Source: Flavimobilis massiliensis (lineage in GTDB: Bacteria; Actinomycetota; Actinomycetes; Actinomycetales; Cellulomonadaceae). Taken from it: a stretch of 64,000 nucleotides of DNA. The notes under the pieces were generated by a model. It searched no databases. It was given only the letters and a program-made list of their open reading frames with translations, and was not told where the DNA came from. The translations under genes and the position numbers were made by a program. Of this stretch, positions 34,007-43,250 are shown one piece after another. The number at the start of each line of letters is the position of its first letter. Position 1 is the stretch's first letter. The DNA lies in assembly GCF_900240335.1 (NCBI RefSeq), contig NZ_LT964979.1, forward strand, positions 2,728,001-2,792,000. Reading direction: 5' to 3'.

Positions 34007-35224
34007 TTAGCGGCGGATGTCGTCGAGGTGCTCCGCGATGCGGCCGATCGCCTCCGTGAGGACGTCCTCGTCCGGCAGGCACACGAGCCGGAAGTGGTCC
34101 GGCTCGAACCAGTTGAATCCCGTGCCATGCGTCACGAGGATGTGCTTGCGGCGCAGCAGGTCGAGGACGAATTCCTGGTCGTCCGTGATCCCGAACATCT
34201 CCGTGTCGAGCTTCGGGAAGCAGTAGAGCGCACCCTGCGGCCGCACGTTCGTCACGCCGTCGATCTCGTTGAGCAGCGTGTCCGCGAGCATCATCTGGTC
34301 GTAGAAGCGTCCCCCGGGGACGATGAGCTCGTTGATTGACTGGTAGCCGCCGAGCGCGGTCTGGATCGCGTGCTGCGCCGGCACGTTTGCGCACATGCGC
34401 ATGTTCGCCATGAGGGTGAGACCCTCGAGGAAGTCCGTCGCGAGGTGCGTTGGGCCGGAGATCATGAGCCAGCCCGCCCGGTACCCGCACACGCGGTACG
34501 CCTTCGACAAGCCCGAGAACGTCAGGCACAGGACGTCGTCGCCCGCGAACGTCGCCGCATGGTGGTGCTTCGCCTCGTCGAAGAGGATCTTCTCGTAGAT
34601 CTCGTCGGAGAAGATCACGAGGTCGTGGCGCCGCGCGATGTCGACGATGCCCTTGACGATCTCCTCCGAGTACACCGCGCCCGTCGGGTTGTTCGGGTTG
34701 ATGAGGACGATCGCGTGCGTGTTCGCCGTGATCTTCGACTCGATGTCCTCAAGATCCGGGTTCCAGCCGTTCGACTCGTCGCAGCGGTAGTGCACGGGCG
34801 TGCCGCCCGAGAGCGTCACCGCGCCCGTCCACAGCGGGTAGTCGGGCGCCGGCACGAGGATCTCGTTGCCGTCGTCGACGAACGTCTGGAGCACCATCGT
34901 GATGAGCTCGGAGACGCCGTTGCCGATGAAGATGTCCTCGACGTGCGTGTCGACGAGCCCGCGCGACTGGTAGTACTGCGCGACGGCCGTGCGCGCCGAG
35001 TAGATGCCGCGCGAGTCCGAGTACCCCTGGGCCTCGGGCAGGTGCTGGATCATGTCCGCGAGGATCGTCGGCGGCGCCTCGAAGCCGAACGGCGCGGTGT
35101 TGCCGATGTTGAGCTTGAGGACCTTGTGGCCGAGCGACTCGAGGCGCTGCGCCTCGACGAGGATCGGTCCCCGCACGTCGTAGCGGACGTTCTTGAGCTT
35201 CTTGGACTGCGTGATCTGGCGCAC
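34007..35224 (-). CDS. alaA: Pyridoxal-phosphate aminotransferase, AlaA-like
   Basis: 405 residues from GTG 35224, where the family start (QSKKLKNVRYDVRGPILVEA) begins; GTG 35251 is also open. Fold-type I motifs: IFIGNGVSELI, VPAPDYPLW, INPNNPTG near 175-182, SDEIYEKI near 206-213, and catalytic Lys241 in SGLSKAYRVCGYRAGW. Length and motifs match AlaA, which makes alanine from pyruvate and glutamate. The stop is only about 25 bp from the artefactual joint, but the C-terminus (IAEHLDDIRR) looks complete. Other aminotransferases of the same subclass cannot be fully excluded. Confidence 0.88.
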   Translation of the reverse strand: MRQITQSKKLKNVRYDVRGPILVEAQRLESLGHKVLKLNIGNTAPFGFEAPPTILADMIQHLPEAQGYSDSRGIYSARTAVAQYYQSRGLVDTHVEDIFIGNGVSELITMVLQTFVDDGNEILVPAPDYPLWTGAVTLSGGTPVHYRCDESNGWNPDLEDIESKITANTHAIVLINPNNPTGAVYSEEIVKGIVDIARRHDLVIFSDEIYEKILFDEAKHHHAATFAGDDVLCLTFSGLSKAYRVCGYRAGWLMISGPTHLATDFLEGLTLMANMRMCANVPAQHAIQTALGGYQSINELIVPGGRFYDQMMLADTLLNEIDGVTNVRPQGALYCFPKLDTEMFGITDDQEFVLDLLRRKHILVTHGTGFNWFEPDHFRLVCLPDEDVLTEAIGRIAEHLDDIRR

Positions 35225-35314
35225 CCCGCCATGGTGGCACAACGACGGCACGTCGTGGCAGGTCGCAGCGTCAGGTGCTGTGGACGTCCGTGCGGATCGC
35301 GTGGAGGTGAAACC

Positions 35315-35983
35315 TCAGCCGTCGAGCGGCTCGCAGCGCACGCCCGTCGCATGGACGGGGCAGTAGCCGTGCGGCACCTTGTGGAGGTACTGCTGGTGGT
35401 CCGCCTCCGCGAGGTAGAACGGCCCCGCGTCCGCGGCCGTCCGCACCTCCGTCGTGATCTCCTCGAAGCCCCGCTCCGCGAGGCTCGCCCCGAACGCCGC
35501 GCGCGTCCGCTCGGCGAGGTCCGCCTGCGCGGGCGTCGTCGTGAAGATCGCCGAGCGGTACTGGGTGCCGACGTCGTTGCCCTGCCTGAAGCCCTGCGTC
35601 GGGTCGTGGTTCTCCCAGAACGTCCGCAGCACGTCCTCGTCGCTCACAACCGCCGGGTCGAACACGACCCGCACCGTCTCGGTGTGCCCCGTCATGCCCG
35701 TGCACGCCTCCTCGTACGTCGGGTGCGGCGTCGTGCCGCCCATGTACCCGACGGAGGTCGAGATGACGCCCGGCAGCTGCCAGAAGAGCTTCTCCGCGCC
35801 CCAGAAGCAGCCGAGGCCGAGGAAGATCTCGTGCGCACCGTCGGGCAGCGGGTCCTCGAGCGGGGTTCCGAGGACCGCGTGCGTCGGAGGCACGTGGAAC
35901 GCGCGGGCGGGCCGCCCCGGGAGGGCGTCGGCGGGGCTGACGACGGTCGTCGGGACGCGACGGCCGAAGAGGTTTTCGAGCAC
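35315..35983 (-). CDS. msrA: Peptide methionine-S-sulfoxide reductase MsrA
   Basis: 222 residues from GTG 35983 with GGAGG 5 nt upstream. The catalytic Cys59 is in GLGCFWGAEKLFW; GYMGGTTPHPTYEEAC and FWENHDPTQGFRQGNDVGTQYRS complete the MsrA fold. QQYLHKVPHGYCPVH near the end carries the resolving-type Cys. The enzyme reduces the S-form of methionine sulfoxide in proteins and uses thioredoxin or, in Actinobacteria, possibly mycoredoxin as donor. The 55-residue N-terminal extension is usual for the long form. The gene stands alone between alaA and a divergent AI-2E-type transporter gene. Confidence 0.95.
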   Translation of the reverse strand: MLENLFGRRVPTTVVSPADALPGRPARAFHVPPTHAVLGTPLEDPLPDGAHEIFLGLGCFWGAEKLFWQLPGVISTSVGYMGGTTPHPTYEEACTGMTGHTETVRVVFDPAVVSDEDVLRTFWENHDPTQGFRQGNDVGTQYRSAIFTTTPAQADLAERTRAAFGASLAERGFEEITTEVRTAADAGPFYLAEADHQQYLHKVPHGYCPVHATGVRCEPLDG

Positions 35984-36181
35984 GGTGACCTCCGGTGGGG
36001 GCAGGAACGCCGGAGCGGTCGTGAACGCTCCGTGAAAAGGTGCAACGTCGCGCGTCCACCGAGTGTTCCACCGGCGCGCGCGAGCGCGCGCCGGTGCCGG
36101 TCGTCGTAGTCTGGCACGCGGGGCCGACCGCCCCGACACGGGCGTCCGACCTGCGCGGACGTGGGGGCTGGAAGGACGACG

Positions 36182-37597
36182 ATGACGAGCCACGACATCA
36201 CCCGGGACGACGCCGGGACCGCGACGACCGAGGCCGTGGGCGCTGACGCGCTCCACGGCGACTACGTCGCCTCCCGTTCCATCCCGCCGTCCGTCCAGGC
36301 CGCCGCAGCCTGGTCGTGGCGCCTGCTCATCATCGGCATCTGCGCAGGAGCCGTCATCTGGGTGCTGCGGCCCCTCGGCGAGCTCTTCGTTGCCGTCGCC
36401 GCCGCGCTGCTCTTCACCGTCCTCCTCGCGCCCCTCCACGGCTGGCTCGTCCGCACCCTGCGGTTCCCGCGCGCGCTCGCCGCCGTGACGTCCGTGCTCC
36501 TCCTGCTCGCCGCCGCGATCGGCCTCATCGTCATCGCGGGGCAGCAGATCGTCACCGGCATCGCCTCCCTCTCGACGCAGGCCCGCGAGGGCCTCGACCA
36601 GACGGTCGACTGGCTCTCGACCGGACCGCTCGGCATCGACACCGAGCGGCTCGAAGGCATGCTCAGCGATATCTCGACGACGATCGAGCAGAACCTCGGC
36701 ACCGTCGTCTCCGGAGCTATGTCCGTCGGCTCGACCGTGACGAGCCTTGCGGCAGGCTTCGTCATCGCGCTGTTCTGCACGATCTTCTTCCTCTACGACG
36801 GCCGCACCATCTGGACGTGGATCGTCGGGCTCCTGCCGCGCGCCGCGCGCGACGACGTCCATCAGGCCGGCCGTCGCGGGCTCGTCACCCTCGCCGCCTA
36901 CACCCGCACGCAGATCCTCGTCGCCGCGATCGACGCGACCGGCATCGCGATCGGCGCCGCAGCCCTCCAGCTGCCGCTCGTCGTGCCGCTCGGCATCCTC
37001 GTCTTCATCGGCTCGTTCATCCCGTTCGTCGGCGCGATCATCACGGGCGCGATCGCCGTGCTCGTCGCGCTCGTCGTCAAGGGCTGGGTGTGGGCGCTCG
37101 TCATGCTCGGCATCGTCCTGCTCGTCCAGCAGATCGAGGGGCACCTCCTCCAGCCCTTCCTCATGGGCCACGCCGTGTCGATGCACCCCGTCGCCGTCCT
37201 CCTCACCGTCTCGGGCGGCACGATGGTCGCCGGGATCGTCGGCGCCCTCTTCGCCGTGCCCATCGCGTCGGTCATCAATACCGTCGTCCTCTACCTCTCA
37301 GGTCACGACAAGTTCCCCGACCTCGGCATCGGCGACCGACTCACCTTCCGGCCCGAGGCGGAGGCCGAGGTGCGACGCCGCGCCATGGCGCTGCGCCGCG
37401 GTACGCAGGACGCCGACACGGACGTCGTTGTCGTCGAGGTCGGTGAGGGAGCGGTCCTCGTGGCCCCCGCCGACAGCCCTGCTGTCGAGACCGAGGCAGA
37501 GACCGCAGCCGAGACCGCAGCCGAGACCGCGGCCGACGAGCCGCCGTACGACGGTCCCGGCACGCAGCGTCGCACGCAGTCCGGCGACGACGCGTGA
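36182..37597 (+). CDS. AI-2E family transporter (PerM-like)
   Basis: 471 residues from ATG 36182 with GGAAGG 6 nt upstream. Eight hydrophobic helices run from about 45 to 385; the family core is FIGSFIPFVGAIITGAIAVLVAL and QQIEGHLLQPFLMGHAVSMHPVAVLL near 320-345. A periplasmic amphipathic stretch (EGLDQTVDWLSTG) lies between helices two and three. The C-terminal 80 residues are acidic and Ala/Thr/Glu-rich (ETAAETAAETAA). The family includes the AI-2 exporter TqsA and Na+/H+ antiporters, so substrate is open. It overlaps ilvA by 4 nt. Confidence 0.9.
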   Translation: MTSHDITRDDAGTATTEAVGADALHGDYVASRSIPPSVQAAAAWSWRLLIIGICAGAVIWVLRPLGELFVAVAAALLFTVLLAPLHGWLVRTLRFPRALAAVTSVLLLLAAAIGLIVIAGQQIVTGIASLSTQAREGLDQTVDWLSTGPLGIDTERLEGMLSDISTTIEQNLGTVVSGAMSVGSTVTSLAAGFVIALFCTIFFLYDGRTIWTWIVGLLPRAARDDVHQAGRRGLVTLAAYTRTQILVAAIDATGIAIGAAALQLPLVVPLGILVFIGSFIPFVGAIITGAIAVLVALVVKGWVWALVMLGIVLLVQQIEGHLLQPFLMGHAVSMHPVAVLLTVSGGTMVAGIVGALFAVPIASVINTVVLYLSGHDKFPDLGIGDRLTFRPEAEAEVRRRAMALRRGTQDADTDVVVVEVGEGAVLVAPADSPAVETEAETAAETAAETAADEPPYDGPGTQRRTQSGDDA

Positions 37598-38811
37598 CCG
37601 GCCTGCCTCTCGACCCCGCGGACCTCGCCGACGCCCGACGCCTCCTCGGGGGCATCGCCGCGACGACGCCCGTCGAGCACTCGCGCGCGCTCGCCGAGCT
37701 CACCGGCACCGCGGTCCACCTCAAGTGCGAGAACCTCCAGCGCACCGGATCTTTCAAGCTGCGCGGCGCGTACGTCCGCCTCGCCCGCCTCACCGCCGAC
37801 GAGCGCGCGGCCGGGGTCGTCGCGGCGAGCGCCGGCAACCATGCGCAGGGCGTCGCCCTCGCGGCCCGCGAGCTCGGCATCCACGCGGTCGTCTACATGC
37901 CGTCCGACGCTGCTCTGCCGAAGATCGCCGCGACACGCGCCTACGGCGCCGAGGTGCGGCTCGTCGGGCACAGTGTCGAGGACGCGCTCGCGGCCGCGTA
38001 CGAGCATGCGCGCGTCACGGGCGCCGTGCTCATCCACCCGTTCGACCACGCCGACGTCGTCGCGGGGCAGGCGACGATCGCCCTCGAGATCCTCGAGCAG
38101 GTCCCCGACGTCCGTACGGTCGTCGTCCCCGTCGGCGGAGGCGGCCTCGCCGCCGGGATGGTCGCCGCATTCTCGCAGTTCGCACCGCACGTCCACGTCG
38201 TCGGCGTGCAGGCCGAACGCATGGCCGCCTACCCCGGATCGCTGCGCACTGGGACGGCCGAGACCGTGCCGGTGCGCTCGACGATGGCCGACGGCATCGC
38301 TGTCGCGCGTCCCGGCGAGGTTCCTCTCGAACTCCTCCGCCACGGCAACGCCGAGGTCGTCACCGTGAGCGAGGACGAGATCTCCCGCGCGCTCCTCCTC
38401 GTCGCGGAGCGCGCCAAGCTCCTCGTCGAACCCGCTGGCGCGACCGGTGTCGCCGCTCTCATGGCCGAGCCCGACGGTTTCGACGGACCCATCGTCGTCG
38501 TCCTCTCGGGCGGCAACGTCGATCCCGTCGTCCTCCTGCGCGTTGTCCGCCACGGCCTCGCGTCCGCCGGCCGCTACCTCCAGGTGCGGGCCCTCCTCAC
38601 CGACCGGCCCGGGATGCTCGCCGACCTCCTTCTCGCGATCGCGCGCGAGGGCGGGAACGTCATGCACATCGAGCACGTCCGCACCGGGCCGCACCTCGCG
38701 ATCGACGAGGTCGAGGTCGTCCTCCAGGTCGAGACCAAGGGTGCCGAGCACCAGGACGCGCTCCTCACGCACCTCTGGGGAGAGGGCTACCGGCTCGCCC
38801 CCGGCGCCTGA
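37594..38811 (+). CDS. ilvA: Threonine ammonia-lyase (biosynthetic/ACT form)
   Basis: 405 residues, GTG start overlapping the transporter stop. PLP binds Lys55 in GSFKLRGAY; SAGNHAQGVALAA near 80-92 and VPVGGGGLAAGM near 175-186 are the substrate and phosphate loops. The C-terminal 75 residues form one ACT domain (VRALLTDRPGMLADLLLAIAREGG), typical of the 400-residue IlvA1/TdcB-like class. The enzyme deaminates threonine to 2-oxobutanoate, feeding isoleucine synthesis or propionate metabolism. A strong terminator shared with greA follows. Confidence 0.94.
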   Translation: MTGLPLDPADLADARRLLGGIAATTPVEHSRALAELTGTAVHLKCENLQRTGSFKLRGAYVRLARLTADERAAGVVAASAGNHAQGVALAARELGIHAVVYMPSDAALPKIAATRAYGAEVRLVGHSVEDALAAAYEHARVTGAVLIHPFDHADVVAGQATIALEILEQVPDVRTVVVPVGGGGLAAGMVAAFSQFAPHVHVVGVQAERMAAYPGSLRTGTAETVPVRSTMADGIAVARPGEVPLELLRHGNAEVVTVSEDEISRALLLVAERAKLLVEPAGATGVAALMAEPDGFDGPIVVVLSGGNVDPVVLLRVVRHGLASAGRYLQVRALLTDRPGMLADLLLAIAREGGNVMHIEHVRTGPHLAIDEVEVVLQVETKGAEHQDALLTHLWGEGYRLAPGA

Positions 38812-38935
38812 ACACCAGGCGCCCGAGCCGGTGAGCGACGCAGCCGTCGAGCGACGCAGCCGGTGAACGCCCGAGCGCAGCGAGCCCGAGCGCAGCGAGC
38901 CCGACGGCGCAGTGCCGGGGCCCGCAGGAACGACG

Positions 38936-38967
38936 GAGCGGGCCACCCCGCATGGGGTGGCCCGCTC
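38936..38967. terminator. Bidirectional terminator between ilvA and greA
   Basis: GAGCGGGCCACCCC (38936-38949) pairs perfectly with GGGGTGGCCCGCTC (38954-38967) around a GCAT loop. Just upstream lie two short direct repeats, GAGCGACGCAGCCG and CCCGAGCGCAGCGAG, each present twice. Confidence 0.88.
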
Positions 38968-38988
38968 CTCAGCATGTCGTGCGCGCGC

Positions 38989-39468
38989 TCAGCCGTCGTA
39001 GGGCACGGCCTTGAGGACCTTGACGAGACGCTCAGCACCGGTCGGCGTCGTGAACGTCACCTCGTCGCCCACCGAGCGGCCGAGGATCGACGCGCCGAGG
39101 GGCGACGCCTCCGAGAAGACGTCGAGCTCCGTCGTGCCGGCGATCTCGCGCGAACCCAGGAGGAACGTCATCTCCTCGCCCGCGAAGTCGAGCGTGACGA
39201 TCATGCCCGGCTCGACGAGGCCGTCGTCCGGAGGCGTGCCGACCTGCGCGTTCTCGAGCTTCGCCTTGAGCTCGCGGACACGGGCCTCCTGCTTCGCGTG
39301 CTCCTCGCGGGCGGCGTGATAGCCGGAGTTCTCCTTGAGATCGCCCTCGTCACGCGCCTGCGCGACCCTCGCGACGATCTCGTCCCGGCCGGCGCCGGTG
39401 AGGTACTCGTACTCGGCCTTGAGCCTGTCGTACGCCTCCTGCGTCAGCCACGTGGTGGTCCCGGTCAT
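38989..39468 (-). CDS. greA: Transcription elongation factor GreA
   Basis: 159 residues from ATG 39468 with AAAGGAG 5 nt upstream. The N-terminal coiled coil (about 1-75) includes the acidic tip DEGDLKENSGYHAAREE, which reaches into the RNA polymerase secondary channel and promotes transcript cleavage; the C-terminal FKBP-like domain starts at GMIVTLDFAGEE and contains ASPLGASILGRSVGDEV. GreA rescues backtracked polymerase. The order greA, DUF4307, mca with greA and DUF4307 on one strand and mca on the other is conserved in Actinobacteria, including Mycobacterium. Confidence 0.97.
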   Translation of the reverse strand: MTGTTTWLTQEAYDRLKAEYEYLTGAGRDEIVARVAQARDEGDLKENSGYHAAREEHAKQEARVRELKAKLENAQVGTPPDDGLVEPGMIVTLDFAGEEMTFLLGSREIAGTTELDVFSEASPLGASILGRSVGDEVTFTTPTGAERLVKVLKAVPYDG

Positions 39469-39745
39469 TGTCGCTCCTTTCGGTCCACGTAGGACAGCGG
39501 CGCACGGTGGGAACCGTGCGCCGAGATGTGATGAAGAAGATGTGCCCCTGCCCGCCGGTGCGGCGCCCCCTCGCGTGTCACGCCGTCGACCACCCGTCTG
39601 AGGGGCCCGGCCGGGAGCGTGAACGAGAACGCGCTGCACGGTCGCCGAGCAGTGGTCGAAACACCCAGTATAGCCGCACAGGCCGCGAGGACGCGGACCC
39701 GTGACCTGCGACGCGCCGCCCGACCCGTCGTCGTGCGCGCCGGCC

Positions 39746-40243
39746 TCAGTCGTCGAGGCGCTCGCAGGACTCGACCATGCCCGTCGTCGCCAGCTCCGAC
39801 GTCCGCACCTCGACCGTGAACGACTCCCGCTCGCCCGAGCTCGCCGGGATGACGACGTCGCGGTAGCCGACCTGGGCGTAGTTCTCGGCAAGCGCGACGA
39901 CCTTGCAACGCAGCGTGAGGTCTGCGCGCTTCGTCACGTGGAACGTCACCTCGGTGAGCTCGGGGCCCTTGACCGAGTAGCCGACGGGCTTCGTCGTCCA
40001 CGGCTCGCCGGCGACCATGCTCCAGCCCGCCCAGCCGGCGCCGACCGTCCCGAGCGCGATCGCCGCGGCCGCGGCTGCCTTGAGGCGGCGCGAACGGCGG
40101 GCGTCGGGCGTGAACCTGCCGTACCTGTCGTCAAGGTCCGTCCGCGCGGCAGGGACGGCGGGCGACGACGACGCCCCGTGGGCGGCGGGCGAGCCAGGAG
40201 CGGCGGGCCCCTCGGGAGTCTCGGGAGTCTCGGAGGAGGACAT
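39746..40243 (-). CDS. DUF4307 membrane protein
   Basis: 165 residues from ATG 40243. The first 45 residues are a Pro/Ala/Ser-rich cytoplasmic segment, RYGRF and RRSRRLK precede one transmembrane helix at about 58-76, and the external part is a beta-rich domain (VGYSVKGPELTEVTFHVTK, one Cys pair at CKVVAL and SCERL). This topology is that of DUF4307, found beside greA and mca in many Actinobacteria. GACACT lies 6 nt before the ATG and may be a -10 of a leaderless transcript. No function is known. Confidence 0.85.
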   Translation of the reverse strand: MSSSETPETPEGPAAPGSPAAHGASSSPAVPAARTDLDDRYGRFTPDARRSRRLKAAAAAAIALGTVGAGWAGWSMVAGEPWTTKPVGYSVKGPELTEVTFHVTKRADLTLRCKVVALAENYAQVGYRDVVIPASSGERESFTVEVRTSELATTGMVESCERLDD

Positions 40244-40409
40244 GCCCCCAGTGTCCCAGGCTCGTGCGGTCGCGGGAACCGGAGCGTGCGCGTCGTCGAA
40301 CCTGCGCCGCCCGCACCTGACGGTCCTCGCGTGCCGTGCGGCCCCGCACGGGCGATACGGTGAGGGGTGGAGCCCAGCCCTGGGCCCGTGCACCGAGAGG
40401 ACCACCGAC

Positions 40410-41288
40410 GTGACGACGCCCCTGCGCCTCATGGCCGTCCACGCCCACCCCGACGACGAGTCGAGCAAGGGCGCCGCGACGACCGCCCGCTACGCCGCCG
40501 CCGGCGTCGAGGTCCTCGTCGTCACGTGCACCGGAGGCGAGCGCGGCTCCGTCCTCAACCCCAGCTACGGCCGAGAGCTCGCCGAGGGCGACGAGATCGC
40601 CGCCGTCCGCCGCAAGGAGATGGCCGCCGCGGCCGCTGCGCTCGGCGTGCGCCAGCACTGGCTCGGGTTCGTCGACTCGGGACTGCCCGAGGGAGACCCG
40701 CTGCCGCCGCTCCCCGAGGGCTGCTTCGCGCTCGTCCCGCTCGAGGAGTCCGCCGAGGCCCTCGTCCGCGTCGTGCGCGAGTTCCGGCCCCACGTCATCA
40801 CGACATACGACCCGTCGGGCGGGTACCCGCACCCCGACCACATCCGCACGCACGAGGTGACGGCCGCGGCTTGGGAGGCCGCGGGCGACCCGGGTCGGTT
40901 CCCCGGCGCGGGCGCACCGTGGACCCCGCTCAAGCTCTACTACAACCACGACTTCTCGATGCGCCGCATCCGCACGGTCCACGAGGCGATGGTCGACGCA
41001 GGCCTCGAGTCGCCCTTCGGCGAGTGGGTCGAGACGCGCGCCGCGCGCGAGATCGTCGAGCGACCCGTGACGACACGCATCGAGGTCGCCGACCACTTCG
41101 ACGCCCGCGACGCCGCACTGCGCGCGCACGCGACCCAGATCGACCCCGACGGCTTCTTCTTCGGCACCCCGCGCGACCTCGAGACCGAGGTCTGGCCGTG
41201 GGAGGAGTACGAACTCGCCGATGCCCGCATCGCCACCACGCTGCCCGAGGACGACCTGTTCGCGGGACTCACCGAGGAGCACCTGTGA
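40410..41288 (+). CDS. mca: Mycothiol S-conjugate amidase
   Basis: 292 residues from GTG 40410 with GAGAGGA 8-9 nt upstream. LmbE-type zinc ligands are in AHPDDESSKG (His13, Asp16) and the HPDH set at 141-144 of SGGYPHPDHIRTHE. Mca splits mycothiol conjugates of electrophiles into a mercapturic acid and GlcN-Ins, which lets the cell excrete toxins and recycle the sugar. The ESSKGAAT stretch and the length of about 290 favour Mca over MshB. Its presence shows that this organism makes mycothiol. It overlaps the following small membrane gene by 4 nt. Confidence 0.94.
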   Translation: MTTPLRLMAVHAHPDDESSKGAATTARYAAAGVEVLVVTCTGGERGSVLNPSYGRELAEGDEIAAVRRKEMAAAAAALGVRQHWLGFVDSGLPEGDPLPPLPEGCFALVPLEESAEALVRVVREFRPHVITTYDPSGGYPHPDHIRTHEVTAAAWEAAGDPGRFPGAGAPWTPLKLYYNHDFSMRRIRTVHEAMVDAGLESPFGEWVETRAAREIVERPVTTRIEVADHFDARDAALRAHATQIDPDGFFFGTPRDLETEVWPWEEYELADARIATTLPEDDLFAGLTEEHL

Positions 41289-41662
41289 CTCTCTCCCTCG
41301 CCGCGCTCGCGGCGCTGCTGCCCGCAGAGACGCTCACGCCGTCGCCGTCGCCGTCGGACGTGCTGCGACCCGGCCTCGACCCCTACGACGTGTCACCCGG
41401 GCTCCTCGGCTTCCTCGCGATCTTCGCGGTCGCATCCGTGTGCGTGCTCGGCTGGTTGTCGCTCAACCGCAAGGTCCGGCGCATGCGCTTCGCCGAGCGG
41501 GCGGAGGGCGTGGAGACGGACGGCGCTGAGCCAGGTGGTGAGCCGGGCACGACCGCATCGGGCACGACCGCATCGGGCGGGACGGCGTCGGGCGTGGCCG
41601 AGCCGGACGGCGAGGCCGGGCACGCCGCGCCCGACGCCGCGGGCGACGACGCCCGGGGCTGA
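41285..41662 (+). CDS. Small membrane protein coupled to mca
   Basis: 125 residues from GTG 41285, overlapping the mca stop (GTGA). A hydrophobic N-terminus and a Pro-rich spacer precede a clear transmembrane helix at about 41-58 (LLGFLAIFAVASVCVLGWL), then RKVRRMRFAER, so the tail is cytoplasmic. The last 60 residues are Gly/Ala/Glu-rich with short repeats (GTTASGTTASGGTASG). Small membrane proteins occur in the same place next to mca in other Actinobacteria. Function unknown; coupling suggests an accessory role near detoxification or simply operon membership. Confidence 0.75.
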   Translation: MTLSLAALAALLPAETLTPSPSPSDVLRPGLDPYDVSPGLLGFLAIFAVASVCVLGWLSLNRKVRRMRFAERAEGVETDGAEPGGEPGTTASGTTASGGTASGVAEPDGEAGHAAPDAAGDDARG

Positions 41663-41664
41663 CC

Positions 41665-42456
41665 GTGCGCGTCGGGCTCGCGCAGGTCGCCACCCCGCGT
41701 GACGCGGCGGCCGCTGTGCGCGTCGCGGCCGACGCCGTCGAGGCGTGCGCCGACGACGGCGCGCACCTCGTCGTCTTGCCCGAGTACGCGAGCGCGTTCG
41801 ACCCGCGCGGCACCGGCCCCGGCGACGCCCAGGAGCTCGACGGCCCCTTCCTCACCGGCCTGCGGCGGGTCGCGCGCGACCGCGGCGTCGACGTCCTCGC
41901 GGGGGTGACGCTCACCGTCCCGGACGAGCAGCGGGCGAGCAACGCGGTCGTCCACGTCCGCGCCGACGGCATCCTCGGCGGCGACTACCGCAAGGTCCAC
42001 CTCTTCGACGCGTTCGGGCAGCGCGAGTCGGACAGGCTCGCCCCCGGCGACCCGGCCGCGCCGCCGCTCGTCGTCGACGTCGGCGGGCTGCGCCTCGGCG
42101 TGCTCACGTGCTTCGACCTGCGCTTCCCTGAGTCCGCGCGACGCCTCGTCGACGCGGGCGCCGAGGTGATCGTCGTGCCCGCCGCATGGGCAGTCGGACC
42201 GGGCAAGGTCGAGCAGTGGACCGTCCTCGCCCGCGCCCGCGCGCTCGAGAACGTCGCGTGGCTCGTCGCCGTCGGCATGGCCGGGCGCGGCGTGTGCGGG
42301 ACGAGCCTCGTCGTCGACCCCGTGGGGACCGTCGTCGAGCGTCTCGGGCCCGGGCCCGCGCACGTCGTCGTCGACCTCGATCCGGCGCGCGTCGCCGACG
42401 CGCGTCGCCGCAACCCTGCGCTCGAGCTCCGGCGCTACGAGGTCCGGCCCCGCTGA
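41665..42456 (+). CDS. Carbon-nitrogen hydrolase (nitrilase superfamily)
   Basis: 263 residues, GTG start 2 nt after the previous stop. The Glu-Lys-Cys triad is present: Glu40 in VVLPEYASA, Lys110 in GDYRKVHLFD and Cys149 in VLTCFDLRFPE. The YRKVHLFD and CFDLRFPE forms are close to Nit-type omega-amidases, which cleave deaminated glutathione or alpha-ketoglutaramate. In this position, after mca, the enzyme might repair or recycle thiol- or amide-related by-products, but this is inference. It is read in the same direction as mca and forms one operon with it. Confidence 0.88.
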   Translation: MRVGLAQVATPRDAAAAVRVAADAVEACADDGAHLVVLPEYASAFDPRGTGPGDAQELDGPFLTGLRRVARDRGVDVLAGVTLTVPDEQRASNAVVHVRADGILGGDYRKVHLFDAFGQRESDRLAPGDPAAPPLVVDVGGLRLGVLTCFDLRFPESARRLVDAGAEVIVVPAAWAVGPGKVEQWTVLARARALENVAWLVAVGMAGRGVCGTSLVVDPVGTVVERLGPGPAHVVVDLDPARVADARRRNPALELRRYEVRPR

Positions 42457-42479
42457 CAGCGCGGCCCGGCCCGCCCGGG

Positions 42480-43184
42480 TCAGGAGATCTGCGCGACCGC
42501 GACCGCGACGGCCGCGAAGTGGCACCAGAAGCCGATGACGGTGCCGACGTGGAAGATCTCGTGGAAGCCGAACCACCGCGGGCTGGGGTTGGGGCGCTTG
42601 AGGGCGTAAACGATCGCGCCGCCCGTGTAGGCGAGGCCGCCGAGCGCGACGAGCCAGACGACGGCGGGGCCGCCCGCGTCCCAGAACTGCTTCATGAAGC
42701 CGACAGCGACCCATCCGAGCGCGATGTAGACGGGCGTGTAGACCCAGCGTGGTGCGCCGAGCCAGAGCATGCGTGCGGCGAGCCCGAGGAGGGCCCCGCT
42801 CCAGACGACGACGAGGAGGATCGTCGCGGTGCGCTTGTCGAGGAGGAGGATCGCCAGCGGCGTGTACGTGCCGGCGATGATGAGGAAGATGTTGGCGTGG
42901 TCCGCGCGCCGTAGTGCCGCCTGGGCGGTCGGGCCCCACGTGCCGCGGTGGTAGACGGCGCTCGTGCCGAAGAGGAGCACGGCGGTGATCGCGAAGATGA
43001 GGACGGCGACGCGCGGTGCGGTCGCGGGGGTGAGCGCCGTGAGGATCGTGCCGCCGATGACGGCGAGGGGCGCGGTGCCCGCGTGGATCCAGCCTCGGAG
43101 TCGTGGCTTGACGGCCTCGACGACGGCCTCCGTGGCAGCGTCGACGGTCTCTCCCACGGTGCGCGGGGGGGTGGTGCGCGACAT
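42480..43184 (-). CDS. trhA: Hemolysin III / TrhA family membrane protein
   Basis: 234 residues from ATG 43184 with GAGGAG 6 nt upstream. Seven transmembrane helices; conserved His/Ser/Asp residues of the PAQR-like superfamily occur in SAVYHRGTW near 80, DHANIFLIIAGTYTP near 100 and HEIFHVGTVIGFWCHF near the end. The family includes bacterial hemolysin III and YqfA/TrhA; lipid-hydrolase-like activity is proposed for the superfamily, but the physiological role in Actinobacteria is open. Its promoter region contains a striking palindrome at 43251-43274. It is divergent from uppS. Confidence 0.92.
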   Translation of the reverse strand: MSRTTPPRTVGETVDAATEAVVEAVKPRLRGWIHAGTAPLAVIGGTILTALTPATAPRVAVLIFAITAVLLFGTSAVYHRGTWGPTAQAALRRADHANIFLIIAGTYTPLAILLLDKRTATILLVVVWSGALLGLAARMLWLGAPRWVYTPVYIALGWVAVGFMKQFWDAGGPAVVWLVALGGLAYTGGAIVYALKRPNPSPRWFGFHEIFHVGTVIGFWCHFAAVAVAVAQIS

Positions 43185-43250
43185 GTGTCGCTCCTCGGGT
43201 GCGTCGGTGTGCGTGGCGGGGCGCGGCTGCGGCCGTCGTGTCTGACCAGC